64,000 bases of DNA from Dactylosporangium sp040605635 (GCF_040605635.1 NZ_JBEXDG010000022.1:62001-126000); one strand, 5' to 3'; positions 8,385-17,088 are shown, counted from the first letter of the stretch. A program made the numbers and translations. Notes: generated by a model from the letters alone, not told the origin.

Positions 8385-9274
8385 CGCGGGACGAGAGTCA
8401 GGATCGACGCCTCCGGCGGGCAGGCGAACCGGACCGGCGCCGTCGGGTGGGTGCCGAGACCGGCGGACACGTGCAGGAACGCGGACGAGAACGGCCACCG
8501 GTGCAGCCCCTTCGCCATCCGCCGGTCGAGGCCGCAGTTGGTGACCAGCGCCCCGAAGAACGGCAGCGCGACCTGGCCGCCGTGGGTGTGACCGGCCAGC
8601 AGCAGGTCGAAGCCGTCGTCGGCCATCCGGTCCAGGATCCGGGGCTCGGGGGAGTGCGTGAGGCCGACGCGCACGTCGACGTCGGGCGAGGCGGACCCGG
8701 CGACGCTGTCGTAGTCGTCGCGGCCGACGTGCGGGTCGTCGACGCCGATCAGCTCGACGGTGCGGCCGCCCGCCTTGATCGTCGTGCGGGCGTTGTTGAG
8801 GTCGGCCCAGCCGGAGCCCGTGAGCACGTCGCGCAGCTCCTCGGTGGGCAGGACGGCACCCTGCACATACGGCTTGTCACGGTCGAAATAGCCGAGCGGG
8901 TTCTTCAGCACCGGGCCGCGGTAGTCGTTGCTGCCGAAGACGAAGGCGCCCGGCCGGTCCAGGAGGGGGGTCAGCGCACGCACGACAGCGGGAACGGCGT
9001 CGACGTGCGCCATGTTGTCGCCGGTGACCACGACGAGGTCAGGGTCGGTGCCGGCCAGCTCCGCGATCCAGCGCTGCTTGCGATGCTGCCCCGGCGTCAG
9101 GTGGAAGTCGCTGAGATGCAGAATCCGCAGCGGCTCCGCGTCCGGAGCGAGCACCGGCACGTCAAACCTGCGCAGCGTGAACATGTTGCGCTCGACCAGC
9201 GAGGCATAGGCAAATGTGGCGGCACCGGCCGCAACGGCACCGACGGCGAGTCGCCGGACAGTCTTCGAGCGCAT
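8381..9274 (-). CDS. metallophosphoesterase, YkuE-like
   Basis: A 297-residue calcineurin-like phosphoesterase with an N-terminal membrane anchor (LAVGAVAAGAATFAYA). Metal-binding blocks appear in order: LHLSDFHL, VVTGDNMAH, FGSNDYRG, THSPEP and GHTHGGQ. The third block has ND where the classical motif is NHD, a variant I recall from other actinobacterial members. The TGA overlaps the TTG of the downstream hydrolase, so the two are coupled. The substrate is probably a cell-envelope phosphoester, by analogy with YkuE/YaeI proteins. It is divergent from yqeY. Confidence 0.87.
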   Translation of the reverse strand: MRSKTVRRLAVGAVAAGAATFAYASLVERNMFTLRRFDVPVLAPDAEPLRILHLSDFHLTPGQHRKQRWIAELAGTDPDLVVVTGDNMAHVDAVPAVVRALTPLLDRPGAFVFGSNDYRGPVLKNPLGYFDRDKPYVQGAVLPTEELRDVLTGSGWADLNNARTTIKAGGRTVELIGVDDPHVGRDDYDSVAGSASPDVDVRVGLTHSPEPRILDRMADDGFDLLLAGHTHGGQVALPFFGALVTNCGLDRRMAKGLHRWPFSSAFLHVSAGLGTHPTAPVRFACPPEASILTLVPR

Positions 9275-9327
9275 CCTTTGAGCGTACAGCCGCCTTTTAC
9301 AACGGATTTTGTGTCGGGGGTCGCCGA

Positions 9328-9333
9328 TAGACT
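9328..9333 (+). promoter_or_regulatory. -10 element TAGACT, leaderless start of yqeY
   Basis: TAGACT lies seven bases before the ATG at 9341, with no Shine-Dalgarno sequence between them. Confidence 0.5.
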
Positions 9334-9340
9334 GCGTTTC

Positions 9341-9793
9341 ATGTTGAAGGAGCGTCTGGAGTCCGACTTGCGCGTGGCCATGAAGGCCCGCGACGAGTTG
9401 GTGACCTCGACCCTGCGGATGGCGATCACCGCGGTGCGCAACGCCGAGGTCGCCGGCAAGGCCGCCCGCGAGCTGTCCGACGAGGAGATCCTCTCGGTGC
9501 TCACCAAGGAGGCGAAGAAGCGCCGCGAGGCCGCCGAAGCCTTCGCCGACGCCGGCCGCGAGGCGCAGGCAGCGAAGGAGCGGGCCGAGGAGGAGGTGCT
9601 CGCGGGCTACCTGCCCGCTCAGCTCTCCGACGAGGACCTCGCCGGCATCGTCCGCGACGCGCTCGCGGGTGCGGGGCTGAGCGGGATGGCCAGCATGGGC
9701 CAGGCGATGAAGGCCGCCCAGGGCGCCGTCGCCGGCAGGGCCGAGGGCGGCCGGGTCGCGGCCGAGGTCCGCGCCCAGCTCGCCAAGGGCTGA
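9341..9793 (+). CDS. yqeY: GatB/YqeY domain protein
   Basis: A 150-residue YqeY protein: the N-terminal helical part starts LKERLESDLRVAMKARD, and the C-terminal part (ASMGQAMKAA) resembles the tail of the amidotransferase subunit GatB. The family is proposed to bind tRNA, but its role is not settled. In this position it faces away from the metallophosphoesterase gene. The frame is open for 900 bases upstream on the same strand, but that part is antisense to the phosphoesterase; the ATG at 9341 gives the exact family start. Confidence 0.92.
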   Translation: MLKERLESDLRVAMKARDELVTSTLRMAITAVRNAEVAGKAARELSDEEILSVLTKEAKKRREAAEAFADAGREAQAAKERAEEEVLAGYLPAQLSDEDLAGIVRDALAGAGLSGMASMGQAMKAAQGAVAGRAEGGRVAAEVRAQLAKG

Positions 9794-9804
9794 CCGACCC
9801 GCCG

Positions 9805-9879
9805 CGTGCGCTGCTCGGGCGTGCGCTGCTCGGGCGTGCGCTGCTCGGGCGTGCGCTGCTCGGGCGTGCGCAGCTCGGA
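9805..9879. repeat. 15-bp tandem repeat, five units
   Basis: Four identical copies of CGTGCGCTGCTCGGG (9805-9864) and a fifth copy with two changes (9865-9879), starting 11 bases after the yqeY stop. The antisense frame through it codes for an Ala/His/Arg repeat and is not a credible gene. Confidence 0.9.
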
Positions 9880-9980
9880 GGCGTTCGCCGTCGCCGGCTA
9901 CGTCGAGGACACCGGCATCCCTCGCCTGGGCGGGCGTTGCTCGGGCTGTGTCCTGCCCCGCGCTCCGCGCGGCTCGCGGG

Positions 9981-10240
9981 TTATGGAGGCCGCGTGATCG
10001 CGGCAATGAGGGCCTGGGCGGCGTGGTGGATCGTGGCGCGTTCGGCGTAGCGGGTGCCAGGGCCGTATCGGTTGCAGCGACGTTCCGCGACGTTGCGTCT
10101 CCGGTCGTGGGCCGTCCGCCGTTGCTGCTCTTGGCGGCGCGGCGGGCGGTCTGGTTGCCGTGTTCCGGGGACGCCGCAGTGGTGCAACGCCTGGCGGCGT
10201 GTGGTCAGCGCGTCCGGCCTGCCGCGAGGCGTATCCGGCC
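9981..10240 (-). pseudogene. remnant of an IS5-like (IS427 group) transposase C-terminus
   Basis: On the minus strand the segment ending at 9981 reads RNVAERRCNRYGPG, then TRYAERA, then AALIAA-like residues. This resembles the end of IS5/IS427-group DDE transposases, where RN-VER-FNR is followed by ATRYDKRA and a hydrophobic tail. The expected upstream RRG-RGGRPP block is only vaguely present and no DDE core is found. This is a short decayed fragment. The rest of 9794-10353 holds no gene I can support. A search against an IS database would settle it. Confidence 0.45.
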
Positions 10241-10294
10241 GGGCGGGTCGACGGCGCTGCGGTCCAGCGTCCGGCACCGCTGCGGGGATTGTGT

Positions 10295-10348
10295 CGACAA
10301 CCCGGTGGATCGCTGGGGTCAGGACAACACCGATCCACCGGGTTGTCG
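10295..10348. repeat. 18-bp perfect inverted repeat
   Basis: Arms at 10295-10312 and 10331-10348 are perfect reverse complements (starting CGACAACCCGGTGGATCG) around an 18-base centre. No T run follows on either side, so it is not an ordinary terminator. It lies between the transposase remnant and the ponA2 terminator. Confidence 0.9.
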
Positions 10349-10353
10349 TGGGT

Positions 10354-10394
10354 AAAAAAGTGAAACGGCCGCCCCGGGGCAGCCGCTTCACTTT
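10354..10394 (-). terminator. intrinsic terminator of ponA2
   Basis: A 13-bp stem with one mismatch (AAAGTGAAGCGGC against GCCGTTTCACTTT on the minus strand) closed by a GC-rich loop and followed by TTT, 17 bases after the ponA2 stop codon. Confidence 0.88.
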
Positions 10395-10410
10395 GTGGTG
10401 CTGGGGTGGG

Positions 10411-12858
10411 TCAGCAGACCCAGGGGAGCGGGCAGTTCGTGTCGTCGCGGATGCCGTTGCCGGTGCCGGGGACGGTGCCCAGGTACGGCGGGGCGGGGTT
10501 GCCCGGCCCCTTGCTGATGACCAGGGAGACCTGGCCGCCCTTGACCGTGGCGCCGCCCGGTTCGGTGCGGGCGACCGTGCCCGCCGGGCAGGTCGAGGCG
10601 ACCTGCGCGCTGGAGACCGTGACGGTGAAGCCGGCGCGGGTGATGCGGCTGCGGGCCTGGTCGACCGGGGCGCACTTGACGGAGGGGATCTCCACCAGTT
10701 TGCCCATGGACCTGTCCTTGGTCGGGGCCGTGAACTGGACCACCGGCTTGCCGGTGAGGCCGTCCTTGAGCGTGCCCAGGGTCGCGTAGTTGATCTGGGG
10801 GTGCTTCATGTCCTTGTTCGTCTCGGGCCAGTCGGGGTCGGTGAGGAAGCCGCCGACCGCGAGCTGCTTGGTCATCGCGACGAACGTGGCGCTCTTCTCC
10901 GAGTCGGTCGTGCCGGACTTGCCGGCGACCGGGCGGCCGACGTACTTGCGGGCGTAGCCCGCGGTGGCGCCGCCGCACTTGCCGGTGGCGGACTGGTCGC
11001 CGACCGGGCAGCGGGCCATGTCGACGGCCGCGCGGGCGACCTCCTTGTCGACGACCTGCTTGCACTTCGGGTCGAGCCCTTCGACCTTCTTGCCGCTGTT
11101 GTCACGGACCTCGAGGATCGGGGTCGGCTCGCAGTACAGGCCGTCCGCCGCGAGCGTGCCGTAGGCGTTGGCCAGCTGCAGCGGCGTGGTGGCGCTGACG
11201 CCGAGGGTGAAGGCCCCCCACTGCTTCGAGGCCGGATAGGAGGCGTAGTCGGCGTCTTCCTTGGCGTTGAACTGGATGCCCAGGCGCTTCGCGACGTCGA
11301 CGACCTTGTCGGCGCCGACCTGCTGCTCCAGCGGCACGAAGTACGTGTTGATGGAGCTGCCGAACGCGGTCCACATGTTGTACGGACCGGACTGGCCGCC
11401 GGCGTTCTTCGGGCAGTACCAGGGGCCGTTGCAGGCCGCCGGGCTGCTCGGGTTGATCCTGAAGGTCGACTGGAACTGCTTCTCGGTGTTGATCGTCGTC
11501 GCCAGGGGCAGGCCCGACTCCAGCGCCGCCACCGCGGTGAACATCTTGAACGTCGAGCCGGCCTGGTAGCCGGGGATGTCCTTGTCGCCGGTGATGATCG
11601 GCACCGTGGTGTTGGGGTAGTTGCCCTTCTGCCCCTTCTTGTCGGGGTTGGTGTTGGGCTGGTTCTTGCTGTTGTCGTTGCTGAACGTGCGGTTGGTCGC
11701 GATCGCGGTGACCCGGCCCGTGCCCGGCTCCACCGCGGCCAGCATGATCGCGTTCTGGTTGCCGAGCCTGATCTTCTCGTTCTTGCCGACGTTCGGTTGG
11801 TCGACCGCGTACTTGGCGGCCGCCGTCTGGGTGTTGATGTCGAGGGCGGAGATGACCGTGTAGCCGCCGGCGCGCAGCCGGTTGGCGCGCTGGTACTGGT
11901 CCTCGCCGAAGGTCTTCTGGTCCAGCCACCAGCGGCGCAGGTAGTCGCAGTAGAAGCCGGCGCCCAGTGCGGGTTGCTGCACGGACTCGCAGCCCTCCGG
12001 CGTGCGCTTGCCGACGATCTTCAGCTCCGCCTTGCCGGCCTCTTCGGCCTGCTGCTGGTTGATGTAGCCCATCGAGACCATCTGGTTCAGCACGTACTTC
12101 TGCCGGTCCAGGGCGCGGGGCAGGCCCTCGGCGGTCGCCGGGTCGCTCGTGCCGGGCGCCTTGACCAGGCCGGCGATGAGTGCCGCCTCGGCCAGCGTCA
12201 GGTCCTTCGGGTCCTTCTCGAAGTAGACGTGCGCGGCGGCGAAGATGCCGTAGGAGCCGTGCCCGTACGCCGCGATGTTGAGATACCGCTCCAGGATCTG
12301 GTCCTTGTTGAGCTTCTTCTCCAGGTCGATCGCGTACTTCATCTCGCGCAGCTTGCGCGTCGGGGTCTTGTCGGTGGCGTCCACGACGTCCTGCGGCGTC
12401 TTGGCCGAGTAGGAGATCGCCTGCCGCACATACTGCATCGTGAGGGTCGAGGCGCCCTGCTCGGTGCTGCCGCCCGCGTTCTGGTTGGCGACGAACGCGC
12501 GCGCCACACCCTTCACGTCGACACCGGCGTGCTTGTAGAAGCGGTTGTCCTCGGCGGCCACGATCGCCTGACGCATGACCTCGGCCACGTCGGTCAGGGG
12601 GACGTCACGCCGGTTCTCGTCGTACATCATCGCCAGCAGCGTCTTGCCGTCGGATGCGTAGACATAACTGATCTGCGGCGACGGGAGCACATCGATGTCC
12701 GTCGGCAGGTTCTCAAATGTGTCGGCGCCGGCCTTCGCGGCGAGGCCCGACATCGCGACCGCGGGGAATGCGGCCGCAGCGACCACCAAGCCCGCGAGCA
12801 GCCCACACAGCAGGAGCGATGCTGCGTTGGGCAGCAGGCCGTGTTCGCGTTTGCGCAT
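10411..12858 (-). CDS. ponA2: bifunctional class A penicillin-binding protein with PASTA domain
   Basis: An 815-residue transglycosylase-transpeptidase. The ATG at 12858 is preferred to the GTG at 12867 because AGGAAG lies eight bases before it. A membrane anchor follows a short basic N-terminus. The glycosyltransferase domain has the catalytic Glu103 block (EDNRFYKHAGVD). The transpeptidase motifs are STFK (Ser435, Lys438), SIN (502-504) and KSGT (647-650). A PASTA domain lies near residues 720-790, and the protein ends in a short tail with two Cys (NCPLPWVC). It is divergent from whiB4, the same pairing as ponA2 (Rv3682) and whiB4 in M. tuberculosis. Confidence 0.95.
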   Translation of the reverse strand: MRKREHGLLPNAASLLLCGLLAGLVVAAAAFPAVAMSGLAAKAGADTFENLPTDIDVLPSPQISYVYASDGKTLLAMMYDENRRDVPLTDVAEVMRQAIVAAEDNRFYKHAGVDVKGVARAFVANQNAGGSTEQGASTLTMQYVRQAISYSAKTPQDVVDATDKTPTRKLREMKYAIDLEKKLNKDQILERYLNIAAYGHGSYGIFAAAHVYFEKDPKDLTLAEAALIAGLVKAPGTSDPATAEGLPRALDRQKYVLNQMVSMGYINQQQAEEAGKAELKIVGKRTPEGCESVQQPALGAGFYCDYLRRWWLDQKTFGEDQYQRANRLRAGGYTVISALDINTQTAAAKYAVDQPNVGKNEKIRLGNQNAIMLAAVEPGTGRVTAIATNRTFSNDNSKNQPNTNPDKKGQKGNYPNTTVPIITGDKDIPGYQAGSTFKMFTAVAALESGLPLATTINTEKQFQSTFRINPSSPAACNGPWYCPKNAGGQSGPYNMWTAFGSSINTYFVPLEQQVGADKVVDVAKRLGIQFNAKEDADYASYPASKQWGAFTLGVSATTPLQLANAYGTLAADGLYCEPTPILEVRDNSGKKVEGLDPKCKQVVDKEVARAAVDMARCPVGDQSATGKCGGATAGYARKYVGRPVAGKSGTTDSEKSATFVAMTKQLAVGGFLTDPDWPETNKDMKHPQINYATLGTLKDGLTGKPVVQFTAPTKDRSMGKLVEIPSVKCAPVDQARSRITRAGFTVTVSSAQVASTCPAGTVARTEPGGATVKGGQVSLVISKGPGNPAPPYLGTVPGTGNGIRDDTNCPLPWVC

Positions 12859-13290
12859 CCAGGTCACTTCCTCAGACTACGGGACGGCGTCATGAGGCCG
12901 CGTCCAGATGCTGGCGGCCTCGTTGTCCTAGACGCGTGACACCGGGCGTGAGGTTGACCCGTAGCCGAGTCTGATACACGGATCACGGGGGTGCAGGCAT
13001 TTTGGGCAAATCACACCCGGTCGTGACGCGGCGGTAGCACGCTCCACCCTTTGGTGGATCGCCAAAGTGGCGGTTAACCTGGTGCAACAACGTTGCGTAA
13101 CTGGACGACTACAGAGCATGATGTTCCGGAAAGCTCCTCTCGGGGTTCCCGTGGCCGGGGACCCTCCTGTCACGCCGGGTAGCCCGGCGAACTGCATCCA
13201 AAAGCCATGGGGGGACATGGTTTGGGTGCTATTCGCTGGGGCAAGCACGGCGGATGGACCCGGGGGGAGTCCAAGGGGGGAAGAGGAAAT
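12859..13290. promoter_or_regulatory. divergent ponA2/whiB4 control region
   Basis: This 432-base gap has no supported gene; a 75-codon frame at 13067 has no family features. It contains CTTTGG/CCAAAG arms (13049-13067), GCAAC/GTTGC arms (13084-13096) and a 7-bp GC hairpin CGCCGGG-TAG-CCCGGCG (13173-13189) about 100 bases before whiB4. The long G-rich leader ends in GAAGAGG, a good ribosome binding site for whiB4. The repeats are candidates for regulator binding; none is a clear match to a known operator. Confidence 0.5.
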
Positions 13291-13599
13291 ATGAGCATGG
13301 TCGTCGACTGGCCCAGCATCGCCGCGTGTCGCAATGGCGACCCGGACGCTTTGTTCGTCCAGGGTGCCGAGCAGAACGTGGCGAAGCGGATCTGCCGGAG
13401 CTGCCCCGTGCGGTACGAGTGTCTGGCAGACGCCCTCGACAACCGGATCGAGTTCGGAGTCTGGGGCGGCATGACCGAGCGCGAGCGCCGTGCGTTGCTG
13501 CGCCGTCACCCGCAGGTGCCCAGCTGGCGCAAGATGTTCGAGGCCGCCATGGATCGTAACGAGAAGGAACCCACCAAGGAGCTCGTTCCGACCGGCTGA
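13291..13599 (+). CDS. whiB4: WhiB-family iron-sulfur regulator, WhiB4 type
   Basis: A 102-residue Wbl protein. The four cluster ligands are Cys13, Cys35, Cys38 and Cys44 (C-x21-C-x2-C-x5-C), followed by the GVWGG turn at residues 56-60. The stretch after the last Cys (DALDNRIEFGVWGGMTERE) and the following RRALLRRHP match M. tuberculosis WhiB4 closely as I remember it. WhiB4 is a redox-sensing regulator with a [4Fe-4S] cluster. The ATG at 13291 has a strong ribosome binding site. The neighbours (ponA2 upstream, ArsA-like pair downstream) match the mycobacterial locus. Confidence 0.94.
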   Translation: MSMVVDWPSIAACRNGDPDALFVQGAEQNVAKRICRSCPVRYECLADALDNRIEFGVWGGMTERERRALLRRHPQVPSWRKMFEAAMDRNEKEPTKELVPTG

Positions 13600-13609
13600 G
13601 GCAACCGCG

Positions 13610-14728
13610 TCAGAACGAATTTCCGATCGCACGCAGCCCGTCGAGGTCATGGACGTCGGCGGGCTGCGCCGGGATCTTCACGACCGGCACCCCGGGGTGG
13701 GCGCGCAGGAAGCGGCCGGACACTGCCGCCTGCCGATCCCGTTGGTCCGCGAGTTCCGCGTGTACCCGCAGCACCTCCGCCGTCGCGGAGTGGCCGCCGA
13801 CCTCGTCGAGCCGCTCAGCGGCAGCGCGGGCCTCGTCGGCCGGAAGGGCGGCGGGCACCGAAACCACCCGATTGAGCACCAGTCCCGCCAGGGGCATCCG
13901 ATCGGCGGCGAGCCGCCCGGCGAAATACACGGCCTCCCGGACCGCGTCCGGCTCCGGGGCCGCCACCACCAGGAACGCCGTCTCGGGCGCCTGGAGCACC
14001 CGGTAGGTCTGCTCGGCCCGCTCCCGGAAGCCGCCGAACATCGAGTCCAGCGCGCCGACGAACCCCGACAGGTCGGTCAGCAGCTGCGCCCCGAGGATCT
14101 TCGTCACGGTGCGGCTGAAGAGGCCGAACGACGCCGACACCAGGTTGAACACGCTGCGCCCACCGGCGCGGGCCGGGGCGAGCAGCAGCCGCAGCATCTT
14201 GCCGTCGAGGAAGCGGGACAGCCGGGCCGGCGCGTCCAGGAAGTCCAGCGCGGAGCGCGACGGCGGCGTGTCGACCACGATCAGGTCCCACTCGTCGCGG
14301 GCCCGCAGCTGGCCCAGCTTCTCCATCGCCATGTATTCCTGCGTGCCGGAGAACGTCGAGCTCATGGCCTGGTAGAAGGGGTTGGCGAAGATCTCCTCGG
14401 CGCGCTTCGGGTCGGTGTGCTCCAGCACGACCTCGTCGAAGGTGCGCTTCATGTCCAGCATCATGGCCTGCAGCTCGGCCGAGTCCGGCTGCAGTCCCTT
14501 GACCAGCCGTGGCGTGTTGTCCAGCTCGGTCAGGCCCAGCGCCTGCGCCAGCCGGCGGGCCGGGTCGATGGTGAGCACCACCGTGCGCCTGTTGTGCCGC
14601 TCGGCGGCTCGCACCGCGAGGGCCGCCGCGGTCGTGGTCTTGCCGACCCCGCCGGAGCCGCAGCAGACGACGATGCGGATCGCCGGGTCGGCGAGGATCG
14701 CGTCGACGTCGAGCTTGGGAGTCCCCAC
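13610..14728 (-). CDS. ArsA/GET3-like ATPase, second of a pair (Rv3680-like)
   Basis: A 372-residue ATPase of the ArsA/MinD class with a deviant Walker A loop (CGSGGVGKTTT, Lys30), a switch I-like TIDPARRLAQALG block and a VDTPPSRSALDFLD switch II. ArsA pumps arsenite with a membrane partner and GET3 carries tail-anchored proteins; no arsenic genes are near, so the role is not arsenite export by context. The gene is 16 bases downstream of its paralogue and convergent with whiB4 (10-base gap). The pair matches M. tuberculosis Rv3679-Rv3680. Confidence 0.9.
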   Translation of the reverse strand: MGTPKLDVDAILADPAIRIVVCCGSGGVGKTTTAAALAVRAAERHNRRTVVLTIDPARRLAQALGLTELDNTPRLVKGLQPDSAELQAMMLDMKRTFDEVVLEHTDPKRAEEIFANPFYQAMSSTFSGTQEYMAMEKLGQLRARDEWDLIVVDTPPSRSALDFLDAPARLSRFLDGKMLRLLLAPARAGGRSVFNLVSASFGLFSRTVTKILGAQLLTDLSGFVGALDSMFGGFRERAEQTYRVLQAPETAFLVVAAPEPDAVREAVYFAGRLAADRMPLAGLVLNRVVSVPAALPADEARAAAERLDEVGGHSATAEVLRVHAELADQRDRQAAVSGRFLRAHPGVPVVKIPAQPADVHDLDGLRAIGNSF

Positions 14729-14744
14729 CTAGCGAGCGTATCCG

Positions 14745-15746
14745 CTAGGTGCTCGGGCCGGCCGAGGTGAGCAAGAGATCACCGAGTGACTCCAGCGCGT
14801 CGGGCGTGACGCCGCCGGGCAGCACCGGCAGCTCCACCACCGGCCGGCCGAGTCCTTGCAGGTCGGCGCGCAGCGACGCCTCCGCGGCGACCCTGGTCTG
14901 ATATGCCTTCGCCTCGCCGGCCAGCCCCGCGAGGGTCTCCTTGTCGGCGGTGATCCCCGCCGCGGTCAGCCCCCGGCGCAGGTCCGCCTGGGTCACCTTC
15001 GCCCCGGCGAGCACCGGCGGCCGGGTCGCGTTGACGATCACCGTGCCGATCGGGATGCCGAGCCTGGTGAGATCGTCGATCGAGTCGGCGGTCTCCTGGA
15101 CCGGCATCTCCTCCAGGAGGGTGACCACGTGCACCGCGGTCATCGGCGAGCGCAGGATCGCCGCGACGCCCTCGCTCTGCGTCTTGATCGGCCCGACCTT
15201 CGCCAGGCGGGCCGTCTCGGCGGTCACATTGAGGAAGCGGCCGATCCGGCCGGTCGGCGGCGCGTCGAGCACGACCGCGTCATAGACCCGGCGGCCGTCG
15301 ACGGTGCGCGTCACCGCCTCCTTGATCTTGCCGGTCAGCAGGACGTCACGCAGGCCGGGCGCGACGGTCGTGGCGAAGTCGACAGCGCCGACCTTGCGCA
15401 GCGCCCGGCCGGCCACGCCCAGCCGGTAGAACATCTCCAGGTATTCCAGGAGCGCCTCTTCGGCGTCGACGGCCAGCGCGCGGACCTCGCCGCCACCGCT
15501 CGCCGCGGCGATCCGCAGCTCCTGATACGGCAGCGGGTCGCGGTCGAAGAGCTGCGCGATGCCCTGCCGCGCCTCGACCTCGATGAGCAGCGTGCGCCTG
15601 CCGTCCCGGGCGAGCGCCAGGGCCAGGGCGCCGGCGACCGTGGTCTTGCCGGTGCCGCCCTTGCCGGTTACGACATGAAGACGGGCGGGCCAGCCCATGT
15701 TTCCCGCTCGGCTGCCCCGCCCGTCCTGAGACTCGCGCGTTGTCAC
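14745..15746 (-). CDS. ArsA-like ATPase, first of a pair (Rv3679-like)
   Basis: A 333-residue P-loop ATPase with GKGGTGKTT at about residues 28-36 and the block EARQGIAQLFDRDPLPYQEL, characteristic of the Rv3679 group. It shares the DAPPTGRIGRFL switch region with the family. The start is a GTG at 15746; an ATG at 15698 (just before GWPARLHVVTGKGG) is possible. It heads a two-gene operon with the following ATPase, and the two probably form a heteromeric complex. The client or substrate is not known from the sequence. Confidence 0.9.
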   Translation of the reverse strand: MTTRESQDGRGSRAGNMGWPARLHVVTGKGGTGKTTVAGALALALARDGRRTLLIEVEARQGIAQLFDRDPLPYQELRIAAASGGGEVRALAVDAEEALLEYLEMFYRLGVAGRALRKVGAVDFATTVAPGLRDVLLTGKIKEAVTRTVDGRRVYDAVVLDAPPTGRIGRFLNVTAETARLAKVGPIKTQSEGVAAILRSPMTAVHVVTLLEEMPVQETADSIDDLTRLGIPIGTVIVNATRPPVLAGAKVTQADLRRGLTAAGITADKETLAGLAGEAKAYQTRVAAEASLRADLQGLGRPVVELPVLPGGVTPDALESLGDLLLTSAGPST

Positions 15747-15775
15747 TCCTCGACGCTACAGGGCGCCGTCCATGA

Positions 15776-16783
15776 CTACCCGGCAGTGATCTCGCACACC
15801 CACCAGCCGTTGTCGTTCGTCGCGAGGAACTTGTACTTCGTCTCCGCGACCTTCTCGTCACTCGTGGCGACCTTGATCGCGACGTTCAGCGTCGCCGCGG
15901 AGGTGTCCTGCTTCTCCACCGTCGGCGCGGGCCAGGTGTACGTCGGGCTGCTGAGGCCGGCGTCGTACTTCTTGATCTCGTCGACCCGGGCGGCGAGCTT
16001 GTTCTTGTCCCGCGACGACGCGCACACGTACTTGAGCGCGTCGGTGGTGCTCTTGTCCTTGTAGACGGCCTTGAGGAACCCGTTGACCGCGTCGACCGCG
16101 CTCGCCTGGCCCTTGCCCTGGTTGCCCTTGCTGACGAAATACGCCGCCGCGCCGCCGCCACCGCACAGGACCAGCGCCACCGCGAGGACGATCAGGGTGA
16201 TCATCAGGCCGCGCTTCTTCGGCGGCTGCTGGGGCTGCTGATAGCCGGGCTGGTAGCCACCCGCATACGGGTCGGCCGGGAACCCGGAGGTCGGCTGGCC
16301 GGGGAACCCGCTCGTCGGCTGGCCCGGGAACCCGCTCGTGGGCTGGCCGGGGAAGCCGCTGGTCGGCTGCTGCTGCAGCGGGCCGGTCGGGAACTGCCCG
16401 GTCGGCTGCGGACCGGTCGGGAAGGCGCCCGTCGGCGGATACTGCTGCGGCTGCTGCGGGAAGCCCTGCTGCGGATACTGCGAGGGGTCCGGCTGCCCGT
16501 ACTGCGGGGGCTGCTGCCCGTACTGCGCCGGGTCGGGCTGCTGAGGCGGGTAGCTCGCCTGAGGGAACGGCGGCTGGATCGGCACCGCATACGGCTGGCC
16601 GGACATCGGAGGAGCGGACGTCGGCGGGGCCGAGGTGGGCGGTGCGAACGGGTCCTGCGGTGCCGGCGCGGGCGGCCAGCCCTGTCCCGGAGGAGTCTGC
16701 GGTGCCTGTCCCGGCGCGGCGTAAGGGTCGCCTGGCTGGCCCTGATATTCGGGCTGCCCAGGGTACTGGGGCGGTTGCGTCAT
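15776..16783 (-). CDS. Pro/Gln-rich membrane protein with extracytoplasmic NTF2-like domain
   Basis: A 335-residue protein with three parts. The N-terminal half (about 190 residues) is low-complexity, rich in Pro, Gln, Gly and Tyr, and includes four copies of an octapeptide QPTSGFPG-type repeat. It is followed by KKRG and one transmembrane helix (LMITLIVLAVALVLCGGG). The C-terminal 110 residues look like an NTF2-like DUF4878-type domain (SAVDAVNGFLKAVY ... GWWVCEI). A GAGGTGGAG ribosome binding site precedes the ATG at 16783. The function is unknown. The disordered part should be cytoplasmic and the folded domain outside. Confidence 0.78.
   Translation of the reverse strand: MTQPPQYPGQPEYQGQPGDPYAAPGQAPQTPPGQGWPPAPAPQDPFAPPTSAPPTSAPPMSGQPYAVPIQPPFPQASYPPQQPDPAQYGQQPPQYGQPDPSQYPQQGFPQQPQQYPPTGAFPTGPQPTGQFPTGPLQQQPTSGFPGQPTSGFPGQPTSGFPGQPTSGFPADPYAGGYQPGYQQPQQPPKKRGLMITLIVLAVALVLCGGGGAAAYFVSKGNQGKGQASAVDAVNGFLKAVYKDKSTTDALKYVCASSRDKNKLAARVDEIKKYDAGLSSPTYTWPAPTVEKQDTSAATLNVAIKVATSDEKVAETKYKFLATNDNGWWVCEITAG
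16278..16373. repeat. 24-bp tandem repeat, four units
   Basis: Units at 16278-16301, 16302-16325, 16326-16349 and 16350-16373, each opening GGGAA(C/G)CC. They encode the eight-residue TSGFPGQP repeats of the membrane protein gene on the minus strand, and the phase keeps the frame. Confidence 0.9.
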
Positions 16784-16916
16784 ATCTCCACCTCGTGTGC
16801 GACGGCCGGTCCGCCGGCGGTCCGGCTCCCGGGACCCGTGCGGCGCGGCCCTTAGGGTAGCCGCCGCGCGCTTGCCTTGGGGGGCCCGATCCGGTCGGTG
16901 CGCACCGGACGACCGA

Positions 16917-16922
16917 TAGTCT
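16917..16922 (+). promoter_or_regulatory. -10 element TAGTCT, leaderless start of the DUF4177 gene
   Basis: TAGTCT lies six bases before the ATG at 16929; no ribosome binding site is present. Confidence 0.5.
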
Positions 16923-16928
16923 CGCGTC

Positions 16929-17087
16929 ATGCAGAAATGGGAGTACCTGACCGCGCCGCTGCTGGTCCACAACACGAAACTGATCCTGGACAACTTCGGC
17001 GAGGACGGCTGGGAGCTCGTGGCGATCGTGCCCGGCCTCAACCCGGAGAACCTCGTGGCCTACTTCAAGCGGCCGAAGGCGGCCTGA
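16929..17087 (+). CDS. DUF4177 small protein
   Basis: A 52-residue protein that opens MQKWEYLTAPLLVHN and contains FGEDGWELVAIVPG, the DUF4177 signature. Its function is unknown. It is short enough to be missed by length cut-offs. It begins with a leaderless-type promoter and ends one base before the GTG of the RidA-like gene, so the two are co-transcribed. M. tuberculosis has a small protein gene at the same place, next to Rv3678c. Confidence 0.88.
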   Translation: MQKWEYLTAPLLVHNTKLILDNFGEDGWELVAIVPGLNPENLVAYFKRPKAA

Positions 17088-17088
17088 C

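Noticed and set aside
9805..9879. 15-bp repeats as a CRISPR array
   Set aside because: Units are directly adjacent with no spacers.
9275..10006. Upstream extension of the metallophosphoesterase frame
   Set aside because: It runs through yqeY on the other strand and the 15-bp repeats, giving an Ala/His/Arg repeat; the ATG at 9274 gives the family length.
10054..12939. 961-codon plus-strand frame antisense to ponA2
   Set aside because: Composition is Gly/Arg/Val shadow coding with no motif; ponA2 on the other strand has all PBP motifs.
13067..13294. 75-codon frame in front of whiB4
   Set aside because: No family match by eye, unusual composition, and it covers the whiB4 leader hairpin and ribosome binding site.
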